DNA of 64,000 nt from Jaltomata sinuosa (GCA_003996215.1 QJPP01000467.1:186001-250000); one strand, 5' to 3'. Numbered from the stretch's first letter, positions 49,675-61,300 are shown. The notes: generated from the letters alone by a model not told the origin. Translations and numbers: made by a program.

Positions 49675-50252
49675 TGTTTTATGTTGTGAGAATAGCAAAA
49701 TCTTCACCCCTATGGTATTGGTTGATGAACTTTCTCTCCAAGTTTTCCATAAGTTGCGAGAATAGATAAAGTTGTGTTTTAAGATGTCTTGGAGGTGTTT
49801 TATGTGAGTTGGGGTTTTCAAGGATGTGAAATGACCAATTGGGCCTTGACTGCAATCCGTCAGCCATACCTGCAGAACATTAGCCGCAAGTGCGTGGCCG
49901 CAGGAGCGGCACTTATGGCACAGGGCTGTGGTCGCTGTGGCGGCCTAAATGGCGCAGGTGCGCCTGTGGCTTTTTTGCACAAAAGTTCCAGGTGTGCACT
50001 AGGATCCACTCCTGCGGGAGCGTCACTGCGCCTCTTTGAGAACACGGGCGGCTGACCTGGTACTTCAGTGGAGTCTTCTCCCTTTTTGCTCCGATTTTTG
50101 TCCCATTTACTCCACTTGTTCCAAGTATCCGCAGAAACACAAATCACCTGAAATATACCCAAAACATTCCATTAGTGATCTCATATCATCATTAGAAGAC
50201 ACAAAAGCATAAGAAAAGAGATATAAATAAGTGGAAAATCCACCACTTATCA
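49675..50252 (-). repeat. E6 3' LTR fragment
   Basis: On the minus strand it starts TGATAAGTGGTGG at 50252 with a perfect hairpin (50227-50250) and includes a GC-rich block (about 49870-50055) with GCCGCAAGTG-like words also found in solo LTR 2. It stops at 49675 against E4. Athila-like LTRs elsewhere in the window are 1.4 kb, so more than half is missing. Confidence 0.7.
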
Positions 50253-50711
50253 AAAAGCGACCTCGGAAGTGTGACACAAAAGAACTGAAATTTCTCCTGA
50301 TATTCTCATTGTTTTTTTATGGGGAGATGCATTTCCCTTGGGTTCACTCACTTTCATTTGCAGGCCGCAAGTGTGGCATAAAATGCCCCAACTTTTTTGA
50401 CAATCTTTTTACCTCATTAGTGAGTGTTTGTGTTTTAGTTGTGGCTGAAAACGAGTATTCGCGGCCACAAATGCTTAGAAAAACCCTTCCAGTGAGGTAT
50501 TTAAGAGGACTCGGGCTTTCCTTCCCTAGCATTCCTTTCAAAACACCAAAAACAACAAAAGTGAAGTAAAAAAGAAAACAAAATAAATGCTTTGATTGCC
50601 TCCCAAGAAGTACTTGATTTAACGTCACAGTATGACATAAATACCTCATATTTTTGGCTCATCAAGGTAGGTCACCTCGATCAAAGTGAACTCTGTTAGA
50701 ACACCCAAATA
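50253..50711 (-). other. E6 post-pol spacer
   Basis: The part near 50600 (minus strand TACTTCTTGGGAGGCAATC) is the short conserved sequence usually found after pol in Athila-like elements. 50256-50560 holds GGCCGCAAGTG and a plus-strand TATTTAAGAGG and looks LTR-like, but no ends can be defined. The 101-residue minus-strand frame here resembles nothing I know. Confidence 0.45.
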
Positions 50712-51800
50712 TTACTTGACCATTTGTACATTCACCTTGAAGCGTGTACCATCCTTGGCATTAAGTTCAATAGCACCAAATGGGAAGACTTGTGTCACGT
50801 TGAAGGGACCAGACCATTTGGACTTTAGTTTCTTGAGGAATAATCTAAGCCTCCAGTAAAACAACCATACCCATTCCTCATGAGCAAACTCTTTTTTCAT
50901 GATGTCTTAGTCGTAAAAGTGTTTCATGCGGACCTTGTAGAGTGATGCACTCTCATAAGCTCTCATCCAAAACTTGTCAATTTCATTAAAATCCTCAACT
51001 CTTGCATGAGCTGCTTTCTCCTAATTAAGATTCAACGTTTCAAAGCCCACATTACTTTATGCTTGAGCTCCACGAGCAAGTTACATGCTTTACCAAAGAC
51101 CAATCAGTACGGAGACATACCAATAGGTTTCTTGAATGCAGTCCTATATGTCCACAATTCATCATCAAACTTTCTTGTCCAATCGGCCATATTAGCATTG
51201 ACCATATTCGACAAGGTAATCTTAGTTTCACGATTTGACACTTCTACTTGACCAATCATTTGGGGATGGTAGGGGATTGCAACCATGTACTTCACACCAT
51301 ATTTTTCATGCAAGGAACTAAACAAATGGTTGCAAAAATAAGACCCCTCATTCCTTATGACAGACCGAGGAGTGCCAAACATCGTGAATATGTACTTTTT
51401 CAAGAACCCCATGACACTCCTCCCTTCATTGTTAGGAAACATGATATCATCCACCCATTTCAATAAATAATCAACAACCACAAGAATATACTTGTTCTCA
51501 TAAGAACTCACAAATGGCCCCATGAAATCAATCCCCCAAACATCAAATAACTCAACTTCTAGAATAGGGTTTAAGGAAAGTTCATGTTTTTGAGAAATAC
51601 ATCCATGGAATTAGCATTGATCACAAGATTTGACAATGTCATGCGCATCTTGATATATGGTCGGCCAATAAAATCCACATTGCAATACTTTGGAGGCTGT
51701 CCGCATGCTAGTATAATGGCCTCCCACATAGGAGGATTTACATGCTTCAAGGATGGGCATCATCTCCACCTCCGAGATACACCTACAAATCACACCATCG
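50712..51800 (-). pseudogene. E6 integrase
   Basis: Frame 51611-51793 holds the finger region (HYTSMRTASKVLQCGFYWPT, SCDQC). Frame 51104-51523 holds the core: MGPFVSSYENKYILVVVDYL, then SVIRNEGSYFCNHLF where relatives have SDEG/SDGG, so the second catalytic Asp is Asn. HPQMIGQVEVSNRETK keeps the Glu. The C-terminal frame 50712-50900 has WSGPFNVTQVFPFGAIEL, the usual end of Athila integrases, which lack a chromodomain. Stops separate the frames. Confidence 0.85.
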
Positions 51801-53260
51801 GCACAAATGCAGAATATATAAGGCTCATTTCAATAAAACTTTCAGACATCATGCAAAAACTTTTTCCTTTGATAGGAAGACAAATCCTCGGGCATTATAT
51901 CACTAACCAAGTAGTTGGCAAAATAAAAAACCATGGGATCAAGTCATGATATGCTGCTAGAACATATTCATTCGGGAAAGCATCATTTATTTCAAGTTCC
52001 CCCATTGGTCTACCATTTTCCTCTAACTGTGAGAGGTGGTCTGCAACTTGGTTTTCACACCATCTCCGATCCTTTACCTAAAAATCAAATTCTTGGAGCA
52101 AGAGCATCCATCTAATAAGTCTTGGTTTGGCATCTTTTTTAGCCATCAAGTAATGAATCGCAGCATAATCCCTGTGCACCACAACCTTAGTCCCCAACAA
52201 GTAGGCCCAAAACTTTTCAAAAGAAAAAACCACGGCAAGTAGTTCTTGTTCAATCACCGTATAATATTTTTGAGCCCTATTAAAGGTTTTGCTAGCATAG
52301 TAAACTGGGTGAAAAATCTTGTCCTTTCTTTGGCCAATTACTACCCCTAAAGTGACACCACTTGCATCGCATATCAACTCAAAAGGTTTTGACCGATTGG
52401 GCACCACAATAATAAAAGCAGAAGTGAGTTTCTCTTTTAAGCAATTGAAAGCTTTCATGCATTTATCATCAAAAACCAACTTAGAGTCCTTCTCTAACAA
52501 CATACACAATGGCCTAGCCAACTTTGAGAAGTCCTTGATAAACCTCTGATAGAATCCCACATGGCCCAAGAAACATCGCACACCCTTAATGGTAATCAAA
52601 GGAGGAAATTGAGAGATGACTTCAATTTTAGCTTGATCTATTGAATCACATTTTCGGAGATCTTGAGGTCTAACACAATACCCCCATGCACCATGAAATG
52701 GCACTTCTCCCAATTTAATACCAAGTTTGTTTCTTCACACTTCTACAAAACATCGGCCAAATATGCCAAGCATTCTTAAAATGAGTCCCCAAACATGGAG
52801 AAATCATCCATTAACATTTTCATGGTATCCTCTACCATGTCAAAGAATATAGACATCATGCATCTTTGAAAGGTGGGTGGTGCATTACAAAGACCAAATG
52901 GCATTCTTTTGAAAGCAAATGTGCCATATAGGAAACTAAATGTGGTCTCCTCTTAAACTTTCAGGGCAATAGAGACCTGGTTTTACCCAGAGTATCCATC
53001 AAAAAAAATAATAGTAGGCCCACCCCGCAAGCCTATCTAGCATTTGATCCATGAATAAAAGTGGAAAATGATCCTTTTGAGTCCACGAGTTGAGCTTTTG
53101 ATAATCCATGCACACACGCCACCTAGTTACGAGTCTCAAAGAAATTAACTCATTTTTATTATTTGGAACCACCGTGATTCCTCCATTCATTGGCACAAAC
53201 TGTACTGGGCTCACTCAAGTGCTATCCAAGATTGGAAATACAACCCCCACATCCAACCAT
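51801..53260 (-). pseudogene. E6 RT and RNase H
   Basis: RT starts at about 53214 with VQFVPMNGGITVVPNNKNEL and RWRVCMDYQKLNSWTQKDHF. Near 52900-52840 the minus strand reads RMPFGLCNAPPTFQRCMMSI, then LMDDFSMFGDSF with the catalytic Asp pair present. Frame 52078-52713 continues with GVRCFLGHVGFYQRFIKDFS and RNase H (LICDASGVTLGVVIGQ, VIEQELLAVVFSFEKF, VVHRDYAAIHYL). The downstream VADHLSQLE is at about 52030. Stops are present near 52745 and 52985. Confidence 0.87.
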
Positions 53261-54000
53261 TTAATAATCACCTTTTTACCACTTCTAGCATCGATGGTTA
53301 AGACGCCTTTGGTGCTCGATGGATAGAGTGCAATCTTCTTGAAGATTAATTTTATGAGTTCAAATCCTGGGAGGAATACCCATAATTTCATCTATTATCC
53401 ACCCTACAGCCCGGATGTTCTTACTCAAATCAGACAATAAAGCTTTCACTTGCCACTCTTTCATCTTGTCAGAGATAATAACCATAAGTGTTTCATTTGC
53501 ACCAAGAAGGGATACCTCAAGTGTGAAGGAAGAGGTTTGAGCTCCAACGTTGAGGGTTTAATAATGGAAGGTGTAGAGGGAGGAGATTATCGATTCTTCA
53601 AGTGTAGATCAAGTTTCCTGGGGGTATAGGTGTAGGATCCCAAACCCGTCAATGCAGTGCACACTTTTTCATAATCTTCAATCTCTGACCCATCATAATT
53701 CAAAAGGACCAACACCAATGATTTCCCTAAAAATTAGGTTTTGGAACCCCATTCAACCGCTTTATCAATAGTGTCAATAATGGATATCACTTGTAAATCA
53801 TATGGTTATTTCATCGATTTGCACACATTTAAAATGACCTCCTCATTATTCACCCAAAATTTCAACTCACCATATTTAACATCTATAAGAGCATGCCCGG
53901 TGGCCAAGAATGAGTGCCACAAAATGAACGACACCTTAAAGTCAACCAAACAATAAATCACAATAAAATCAGTGGGGAAAATAAATCAATCTACTTTCAC
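53261..54000 (-). pseudogene. E6 protease-RT linker
   Basis: There is no long open frame, but the sequence lies between protease and RT and has the length expected of the Athila linker. Short matches such as the EFYGEDLIF-type protease tail are too degraded to place with confidence. Confidence 0.5.
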
Positions 54001-54430
54001 CAATACATCATACAAGATACCCACCGAGCATTTTTATAGACCAATCCACCATAAGCAACCTCACTTTAGTGGGAATAGAAGCCCAGAGACCCAACCTTCT
54101 AAGGTTAGAAAGAGGAATTAAGTTGATGCTCACCCCCAAATCACACAACGCCTTTGCAAATTGGTCAAAACCAATAATACACGAAATAGTGAAGGCACCC
54201 GAATCTTCTTGCTTTTGAGCTAGGTTGCTTGCCATAATCGCACTACAATGATGAGACACCTCTATCGTCCTAACATCCATATGCTTCTTTTTGGTTATCA
54301 AGTCTTTCATATACTTTGCATACCCGGGCATTGGTAATAAAGCATCCACTAATGGAATATTCATGGATAGTTGTTTAAGCATGGCAAGAAACTTGCTAAA
54401 TTGGGCTTCTTCTTTTATTTGCCTCAATCA
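54001..54430 (-). pseudogene. E6 aspartic protease region
   Basis: Frame 54008-54427 begins with the gag-protease spacer QFSKFLAMLKQLSMNIPLVD and ALLPMPGYAKYMKDLITKKK, then reads KALCDLGVSINLIPLSNLRR. The D-L-G triplet followed by SINL is the Athila-type protease active site (usually DLGAS). The frame is open for 139 codons, the second best preserved unit of E6. Confidence 0.85.
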
Positions 54431-55327
54431 TTATGGGAAAGAAGCGGGACACTTTAGTAAAGGCAAAGGAGTTTTAGGATCCTTGGTCCCATTGTAATCA
54501 TCAATATCAACCACCATATGTGGATTGGAGTCAGGAGCATCATTTTTCAAAACATTGTCAACCACACTTGGTTGATCCACCTTTTGCCCTTCGATCTTTG
54601 AGTTTATAGCTTTACACTTTGTATTAGTACTACTTCCTGATAGTATTTCAACTCTCTTCCATTTTACATTGGATTTATCAAACATAGCCTCTTCACCCCG
54701 AGTTATGTCAATATCCTCTACCACTTCACCATGGGTTTTACCACTTCTAGTTATAATAGCCATGCAATGAGTATTATTCTTCGAGTTCAGGGGTGCATCA
54801 CTAAGAAGTATACCTTTAATGTCCAGATTCGATTCGGAGGACATTTGAGTTAATTGCACTTCAAGATGCTTTATTGAGGCTGAATGGGAACTTACAATTT
54901 TTATTAGGGTAGACACATCATCCCTCATTTCACGGATGCCAATATTTGTTGCTATAAATTTTTTTAAGACTCATGCAAGCATATCTTCTATTTTAGAGCT
55001 TACAGGTCCCTCTCACTCCCAATCTCTCCAACTTCCATCATGATCATTGTTCCAACCTCGATTCCCATTTCCTTTTCTCCAAGACATATGGTTGGCACAT
55101 TAGTAACTAGGGTAGAAACCCATACCTTGGTTTGATATAAAGTGAGCCTCCTTATCAAGAAAGGAATACACATCATCATCATCTTTCATTTTACCCCCAT
55201 ATGCACCAATGGAATACACACTCTTTGTAACCGCACCCATGATATGCTTAGTGAAAAGTCCAATTAAGTCATTGTTTTATCCATTGCCTCATCCCTTTGT
55301 TTATCCTCTTATCACATATCCTTGGTT
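54431..55327 (-). pseudogene. E6 gag, C-terminal half
   Basis: Frame 54431-54928 is the Ser/Asp-rich region after capsid (SIKHLEVQLTQMS, TRSGKTHGEVVED), typical of Athila gag C-termini. Frame 55000-55182 and the adjacent minus-strand frame include NPYSNTYN-like Asn/Trp-rich sequence with GNRG and MSWRK words. The nucleocapsid zinc knuckle was not found in readable form. It ends at solo LTR 2. Confidence 0.7.
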
Positions 55328-55332
55328 ACATT

Positions 55333-56792
55333 TGATAAGTTGATAATTTACCAACTTATTTAGCTCTTATGGTTGAATTATTGCCTCATTCTTGTGCTTA
55401 TTAGGTGGATTTTATGCCATTTACCTCTTATGTGCAGGCATTCCTAGGATTTTAATGATGAATAAGAATTTGAACCCAACATACAAGAAAAAAGGGAAAA
55501 ATCCTAAGTAAAGGTCCAAGAAAAGAAGCCAATTCAAGAGAGAGCATCTGTGAAGCTGAGGAGCCCACTTGCATGTCGTAGGTGGGCCATAAGCCGCAGC
55601 AGAAGTAAGGTTCGAGAATTGAAGGATTCTCTAGAGTTACAATTTACTAGTCCCCACCTGTGGAATGCAGATGAAGAGCAAAAGGAAATAAAGAACTGGA
55701 AAAAATCCTCGGCACTTGCAAACCACAAGTGGAGACTTGCAGCCGCAAGTGGAGGGTTGCAGCCACAAGTGAACCACAGGTGTAACGCAAGTGTCTCGAA
55801 GTGTATTTTTAGCCCATGTGCCAAGTGTGTTTAGGGGTTTTCAAGGACATTTTAAGGGATCCGTAGGAGAACATTCATTCAGCAATTTTCATATTCTATT
55901 TTTTCCTATTTTAGTACTCTTGAGGAAGAGAAAAGTACACTTAGTGACTTCATCTTTCCCAAAGGTGAAAACTCCATTATTTAGACTAAAAGCTTGGAAT
56001 TTAATTTAATTTCTTAATATAGATGGAAGTGAGGAACACCCACAAGGTATAATATCTCCTTTCATTTATATGTGTAGCTAAATTCTCTTATAGCGGTGTG
56101 TGTAATGATGGGTATGTAGTATTGATTGGGTATTGATTAGTTTCTTTTAGAATTGATTTTATTATATGGATCCATTGAATGCTTCAAGTTTTAATTATAA
56201 AATTAATGGTTGCAAATATTGATTGAGTTCTCTAATTTCAATTTTGCTTGAGAAATAGAATTAAAATGGGTAAATATTCAATGGTGAATATTTGGGATTT
56301 TCCCATCTAGTGGCTAAATCTAGAGATAGTTTAGATCACTCAAGCATATTTTTGGATGTTTAATTGTGAATGATTTTGGGGTTCGAGAGGACCCAAAATA
56401 GACTTGTTCTTGAGTCGGGAGACCTTGATGCATAAATAAAATCAAACTTTTCCATATAGTAAATTGACTTTAAGGCAATTATTCAATCTCGATTGAAGCT
56501 AATACACCATCAAAAGCACACCCCTAGATTCCTAATCTTTATTAATCTCATCAATTGTGTTTACTTGTTGCTTTCTTTTGCTTGGTACAATTCCTTGTTA
56601 CAATCAAACCCCCCAATTTTACTTTATTGCCTTTTTCTACAATGCTCACACTTAAGTGAATTGCAATACGAAATTAGGTTCAATCAATAACTAATCCCTG
56701 TGGGATTGACCCTGACTCTTGAGTTTTGTGATTATATTATACAATGACTGTGTACACTTTTTCCTAGTGAGAGGTATATTTTGATGTTATCA
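55333..56792 (+). mobile_element. Athila-like solo LTR 2, inside E6 gag
   Basis: It starts TGATAAGTTGATAAT and ends GATGTTATCA, a TGATAA/TTATCA terminal inverted repeat. It is flanked on both sides by acatt (55328-55332 and 56793-56797), a perfect 5-bp target duplication. The 3' end includes CCCTGTGGGATTGACCCTGA, a sequence typical of Athila-like LTR ends in the sense orientation. It has the same layout as 6274-7669. Internal reading frames around 55534-55834 lie in its GC-rich block and are not genes. Confidence 0.92.
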
Positions 56793-56797
56793 ACATT

Positions 56798-57246
56798 CAC
56801 GGAGGTAGCATATATTGCCACCTCAGCTTCCCAAGTATGCCAAGCACGGTTAGTTTTTGTCATTCAATCAAGCAAGGCTCTAGCAATACCAAGAGTCTAA
56901 TCCATCAAAGAACCTCCGGTTAGATTATTCGCAACCGCTTTATTGATAGCATCCAAGGACCTATAGAAATGTTGAAACAATACTTTATAGGGGAGGCCAT
57001 GGGTTGGACATTGTTGTAACTTCTTTTTAAAACACAACCATGCCTCGTGAGGAGGTTTACTAGGCAATTGTCTAAAATTTATGATCTTATCACGAAGTTG
57101 AAGCATACATGATGGAGGAAAGAATCAATCAAGAAATGCTTCAATGAGCTCATTAGAAGATGAAATAGAACCGTCAGGAAGTTCTTCCAGCCATGTAGTA
57201 GCTTCCCCCATCAAGGAGAAAGGAAAGAGCCTCAAAGGTATTGATT
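56798..57246 (-). pseudogene. E6 gag, capsid part
   Basis: Frame 56897-57106 gives FRQLPSKPPHEAWLCFKKKL and CPTHGLPYKVLFQHFYRSLD, and 57125-57240 gives LRLFPFSLMGEATTWLEELP then GSISSSNELIEAFLD. These are consecutive blocks of Athila-type gag (retrotransposon gag domain PF03732). The frame is cut at 57246 by E5; the open frame reported further right is E5 LTR sequence. Confidence 0.87.
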
Positions 57247-57801
57247 TGTCACGACCCAAAACTGGGTCATGATGGCCTATACGTAAAACCCCCAGTAGAC
57301 AAGCCAAAACCCAACAATGCAAAATACAATTAATAAAAATTAAACTAAGGAAAAATGGAAGACACAGGGGAATGATAAGGCCAATAGCATATATACATAC
57401 CAACGTACAAAATATACATAAGATTGCCCTAAAGTGACCAAGAGACAAAAAAAACATGAGAACAAACCCGGACCTGGTGTCACTAGTACAGGAGCGACTA
57501 AAGTAAGGAGTAGCTATACAACAGACTCTGTCTATCTAAAATACAAAATATAGATAAAATATATAAGAGTGAAAACATGTAAAGTCTCCAAAAGCATCGG
57601 GAGCTCACCAATCCGAGTTGCAACAGGCCTCGAATGATAGGTTCAAGTTCTAAAATAGGGAAATGGTCATAACAACCTAACAAATGGCCCGTGATTAGAA
57701 TCGTCAGTCCTGGCAAGTTATAAATGACCCATAGCTACTGAGGGAATGCTCGAAATGCAGAAAAAAGGCAAAAAGAGAAAATGACCTGCGGGGTCATTAC
57801 A
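57247..57801 (-). repeat. E5 3' LTR with internal deletion (555 bp)
   Basis: The first 400 bases match 62974-63370 of the 5' LTR. At about 57645 the match stops and the last 155 bases instead match the start of the E1 U3 (words AAAATAGGGAAATGG and TCAGTCCTGGCAAGT). Thus most of U3/R, including the promoter, is gone. The U3 terminal dyad is intact at 57780-57798. Confidence 0.85.
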
Positions 57802-57829
57802 ATATCCACTACTAAAAGAACTTTCATCC

Positions 57830-59250
57830 GTGAAGGTTAGGAAAAAGGATAGCACCTAAAGACTCGAAAAGACGAGGATAATGGGTCCGCATGTCGGTCT
57901 TGATATCCCAAGTAGCCTCCTCAATAGGACAATGTCTCCACTGAACCATAACTGACAAAATCTCCTTGGACCTCAACTTCCTAACCTACCAGTCCAAAAA
58001 AGCAACCGGCTCCTCCTCAAAGGCCAAGGACTCATCCAACTGAACCGACTCTAACTGAAGCATGTGAGACTCATCCAGAATATACCATCGCATCATGGAG
58101 ACATGAAACACAAGATGCACACTGGAAAGAGAAGGAGGCAAGGCTAACTCATGGGCAACCTCCCCAATATGATGAAGGATCTCAAATGGCCCAATAAACC
58201 TAGGATTGAGCTTACCCTTCCTCCCGAACCTCATCAGGACCTTCATGGGAGATACCCAAAGGAACACACTATCACTAAACATGAACTCTAGATCTCAAAA
58301 TCTTCGGTCAGTATAACTCTTTTGCCTAATCTGGGAAATACAAAGTCTATCCTGAATAACTAGAACTTTATCCATAGAATCACGAAGCAAGTCAGTACCC
58401 CACGGCCTAACCTCGAAAGCGTCGAACCAACCCATCAGAGATCTGCACCGCCTACTATACAAAGCCTTGAATGAAGCCATTTGAATGCTAGAATAGTAAC
58501 TATTATTATATGTAAACTCTACCAAGGCTAAACACTGGTCCCACTGACTATCGAAATTAATAACAGGCTCGCAATATATCCTCCAAAACCTGAATAGTAC
58601 TCTTTGAGTGACTATCTGTCTGCGGATGAAAAGTGGTGCTAAGCTCGACCCTAGTACCCATCTCTCTATGAATAGACCTCCAAAAGTGTGAAGTGAACTG
58701 AGTACCTCAGTCAGAGATGATAGAAACTGGCACACCATGCAAATGGACAATCTCCCAAATATAGATCTAAGCCAACCTCTCAGAACTGTAGGAAGTCTGA
58801 ACTGGCATAAAGTGTGCAGACTTCGTTATATCTATGATAACTTAAATAGCATCAAATCTCCACAAAGTGCATGGAAAACTGAATACAAAGTCCATAACAA
58901 TCCGCTCCCATTCACTCCAGAATGGGTAGCCTCTGAGATAAACCACCTGGCCTCTGGTGCTCAAACTTCACCTGCTGACAGTTCGAGCACCTAGATACGA
59001 AAGCTGAAATATCCCTTTTCATCCCACACCATAAGTAGTGCTGTGTCAAGTCACGATACATATTAGTTGCCCCGGGATGAATGAAATACCTAGAGCAATA
59101 AGCCCCTCCCATATTAACCTGACCAAGTAACCAACTCTAGGAACGCATATACGAACCTCGATCCTTAGAATACCATCTGAATCCAAAGTCACCTTCCTAA
59201 CCTCACCGCTCAACACTTTGTTATGAATGATCCTCACCTCGCATCATCAT
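57830..59250 (-). pseudogene. E5 integrase and chromodomain-like tail
   Basis: The finger region is at 58912-59112 (YFIHPGATNMYRDL, CSNCQQVKFEHQ). The core is broken over several frames between 58295 and 58910; 58295-58750 includes EFTYNNSYYSSIQMASFKAL. The C-terminus 57986-58282 reads RFGRKGKLNPRFIGPFEIL and LALPPSLSSVHLVFHVSMMR. After a stop, MVQWRHCPIEEATWDIK (about 57895-57945) is the chromodomain-like tail, the clearest of the set. Confidence 0.83.
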
Positions 59251-60600
59251 ACTGTTGTGCCTGAATCTGCTCTAACAAGGAAGATCTAGCCTCAATACAG
59301 GCAATAATACGGCCTGGCTAAAAAATATCAAGTTTAACCAACCTGTTATCCAAAGACTGGATGTCCCAAGCTAAAAGTCGCTCCTCTGTTCCTAAAAAAG
59401 CCAAGCTACCCATGCTCACCGCCTTCCGGCTCATGGAATCCGCGACCATATTTGCCTTGCCCGGATGATAAAGAATAGAGATATCATAGTCCTTCAGTAA
59501 CTCCAACCACCTACACTGCCTTAAATTTAAATCTTTCTAGCTGAAAATGTACTGAAGACTACGATGGTCAGTAAAGATCTCACAATGCATTCCATAAAGA
59601 TAATGCCTCCATATCTTCAACGCGAAGACAACCACTGCTAACTCCTAGTCATGTGTGGAGTAGTTCCTTTTGTGAACCTTCAACTGTCTGGAAGCATATG
59701 AAATAACCCAACCCTGCTACATCAACAAACAACCGAAACTAATACCTAATGTATCACAATACATGGTAAAACCCTGACCCTCGACCGAAAGAGCAAGAAT
59801 CAGAACTGAAATCAACAAGGCCTTGAGCTTCAGAAAGCTCGCCTCACACTCATCTAACCACTTGAAGGGAACATTCTTCTAAGTCAATCTAGTCAATGAA
59901 GCTGCTATCGAAGAAAAACCCTTCACAAACTGTCTATAATAACCTGCCAACCAGACAAAACTATAAGCCTCGATAGGCAAAGTAGGCCTAGCCTAATCAC
60001 AAACTATTGCAATCTTCACCGGATCTACCATAATCCCATCCTTGGACACCACGTGCCCCAAGAATGCCACAGACCCAAGCCAAAACTCATATTTAGTGAA
60101 TTTGGAATACAACTGATGGTCTCACAAGGTATGAAGCACAACTCTGAGATGCTACTCATGCTCCTCTCTATTCCTTGAATAAATCAGAATGTCATCGATT
60201 AACACAATCACAAATGAGTCCGAGTAGGAACTGAACACATGGTTCATCAACTCCATAAATGCTCCTGGGGCATTGGTCAACCCAAAAGACATGACTAGGA
60301 ACTCATAATGGCTGTATCGAGTCCTAAATGCAGTCTTTGGGATGTCCTCAGCCCTAATCCTCAACTGGTGATAATTGGACCTCAAATATATCTTAGAGAA
60401 TACCGCTGCATGTTGTAGCTGGTCAAACAAATCATCAATATGCGGCATCGGATATTTGTTCTTAACCGTCACCTTATTCAGTTGTTTGTAGTCAATATAC
60501 ATAAGCATAGATTTGTCCTTCTTCTTCACAAACAGAACTGGAGCACCCCACAGAGACACACTAGGCCTGAACCCTCTACTCAACAGATCTTAGAGCTAAT
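59251..60600 (-). pseudogene. E5 RT and RNase H
   Basis: Frame 60152-60583 covers the RT: RPSVSLWGAPVLFVKKKDKS, motif A as FSKIYLRSNYHQL (the catalytic Asp of the usual KIDL is Tyr) and motif C VLIDDILIYSRN (intact). Between 59510 and 60150 the minus strand continues in several frames through the connection and RNase H (YCDTLG-like, HDxELAVVVFALKIW). Frame 59318-59506 gives MELLKDYDISILYHPGKANM and VADSMSRKA. RT is inactive on sequence grounds. Confidence 0.87.
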
Positions 60601-61300
60601 CCTTAAGCTCCCTCAACTCAACAGGTGCCATATGATATGGCAGAATAGAAATGGGTTTGGTGTATGACTCAACATCGATACCAAAATAAATATCATGATC
60701 AGGAGGAGGACCTGGAAGATCATAAGGAAACACATCCGAATACTCGTAAATCACGAGAAATCACTCAAGAGGAGGTATAGTGGCACTAGTATCACGAACG
60801 TAGGCAAGATAAGCTAAGCATCCCCCTTCCCAACCAACTGTTGGGCTCTCAAAAAAGATATAACTCCTCTCGGCATGTGGCTATTAGCTCCCTTCCATAT
60901 GATGGGAGGGATACCAACATCCGAAGAGTAATAGTCTTGGAGAAGCAGTCTAAGACCGAATGATAAGGAGACAACCAATCCATGCCCAAAATCATATCAA
61001 AGTCAACCATATCAAGTACAACCAAGTCTACCCACATGTTGTACCCCAAGATAGTCACCACACAAGCCCGAAACACCTGATCCACTACTAAAGAATCACC
61101 TACTAGGGTAGATACATGCAAGGGAACAAGCAAAGAATCACAAGCCAACTCTAGAAGAGTAGCATAATAAGCAGATACATATGAGAATGTAGACCCCAGA
61201 TCAAACAAATTAGAAATATATTGATGACAAATGGAGATCATACCTCTGATCACAACATCTGAAACCTCGGACTCGATCTTGCTCGATAGTGCATACATAT
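60601..61300 (-). pseudogene. E5 protease and linker
   Basis: Frame 60849-61298 is open for 149 codons: VVIRGMISICHQYISNLFDL then GSTFSYVSAYYATLLEL (active site LFDLGST), VSTLVGDSLVVDQVF, and VDFDMILGMDWLSPYHSVLD, the standard Ty3 protease blocks in order. The RT N-terminal linker up to 60601 has stops. Confidence 0.85.

Larger units (their letters stand above)
49675..57246 (-). mobile_element. E6: Athila-like Ty3 element, minus strand, truncated at both ends
   Basis: The order on the minus strand, starting from the E5 insertion, is gag, protease, RT, RNase H, integrase, a post-pol spacer and a 3' LTR fragment. Sequence words (gag PLxGLP and FYRSLD; protease KALCDLGVSINLIPLSNLRR; RT MPFGLCNAPPTFQRCM) are those of the Athila/Tat group rather than chromoviruses. 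Its gag is interrupted by solo LTR 2 and by E5; the 5' part must lie beyond 64000. It is the oldest layer at this end of the window. Confidence 0.88.

Noticed and set aside
49789..50162. Ala/Pro-rich frames on both strands
   Set aside because: They lie in the GC-rich block of the E6 LTR fragment. No family resemblance.
50256..50580. A further plus-strand LTR fragment with TATTTAAGAGG promoter
   Set aside because: LTR-like words are present but neither end nor a second copy can be identified, so it was left as post-pol spacer.
55534..55834. 95-codon frames on both strands, possible small host gene
   Set aside because: Inside solo LTR 2, whose ends and target duplication are clear.
50712..57246. 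Endogenous pararetrovirus
   Set aside because: Integrase, gag and RT words match Athila-type Ty3 elements; there is no movement protein or coat region and an integrase is present.
57125..57457. 110-residue membrane-like protein
   Set aside because: A chimera: its N-terminal half is E5 LTR read through into E6 gag.
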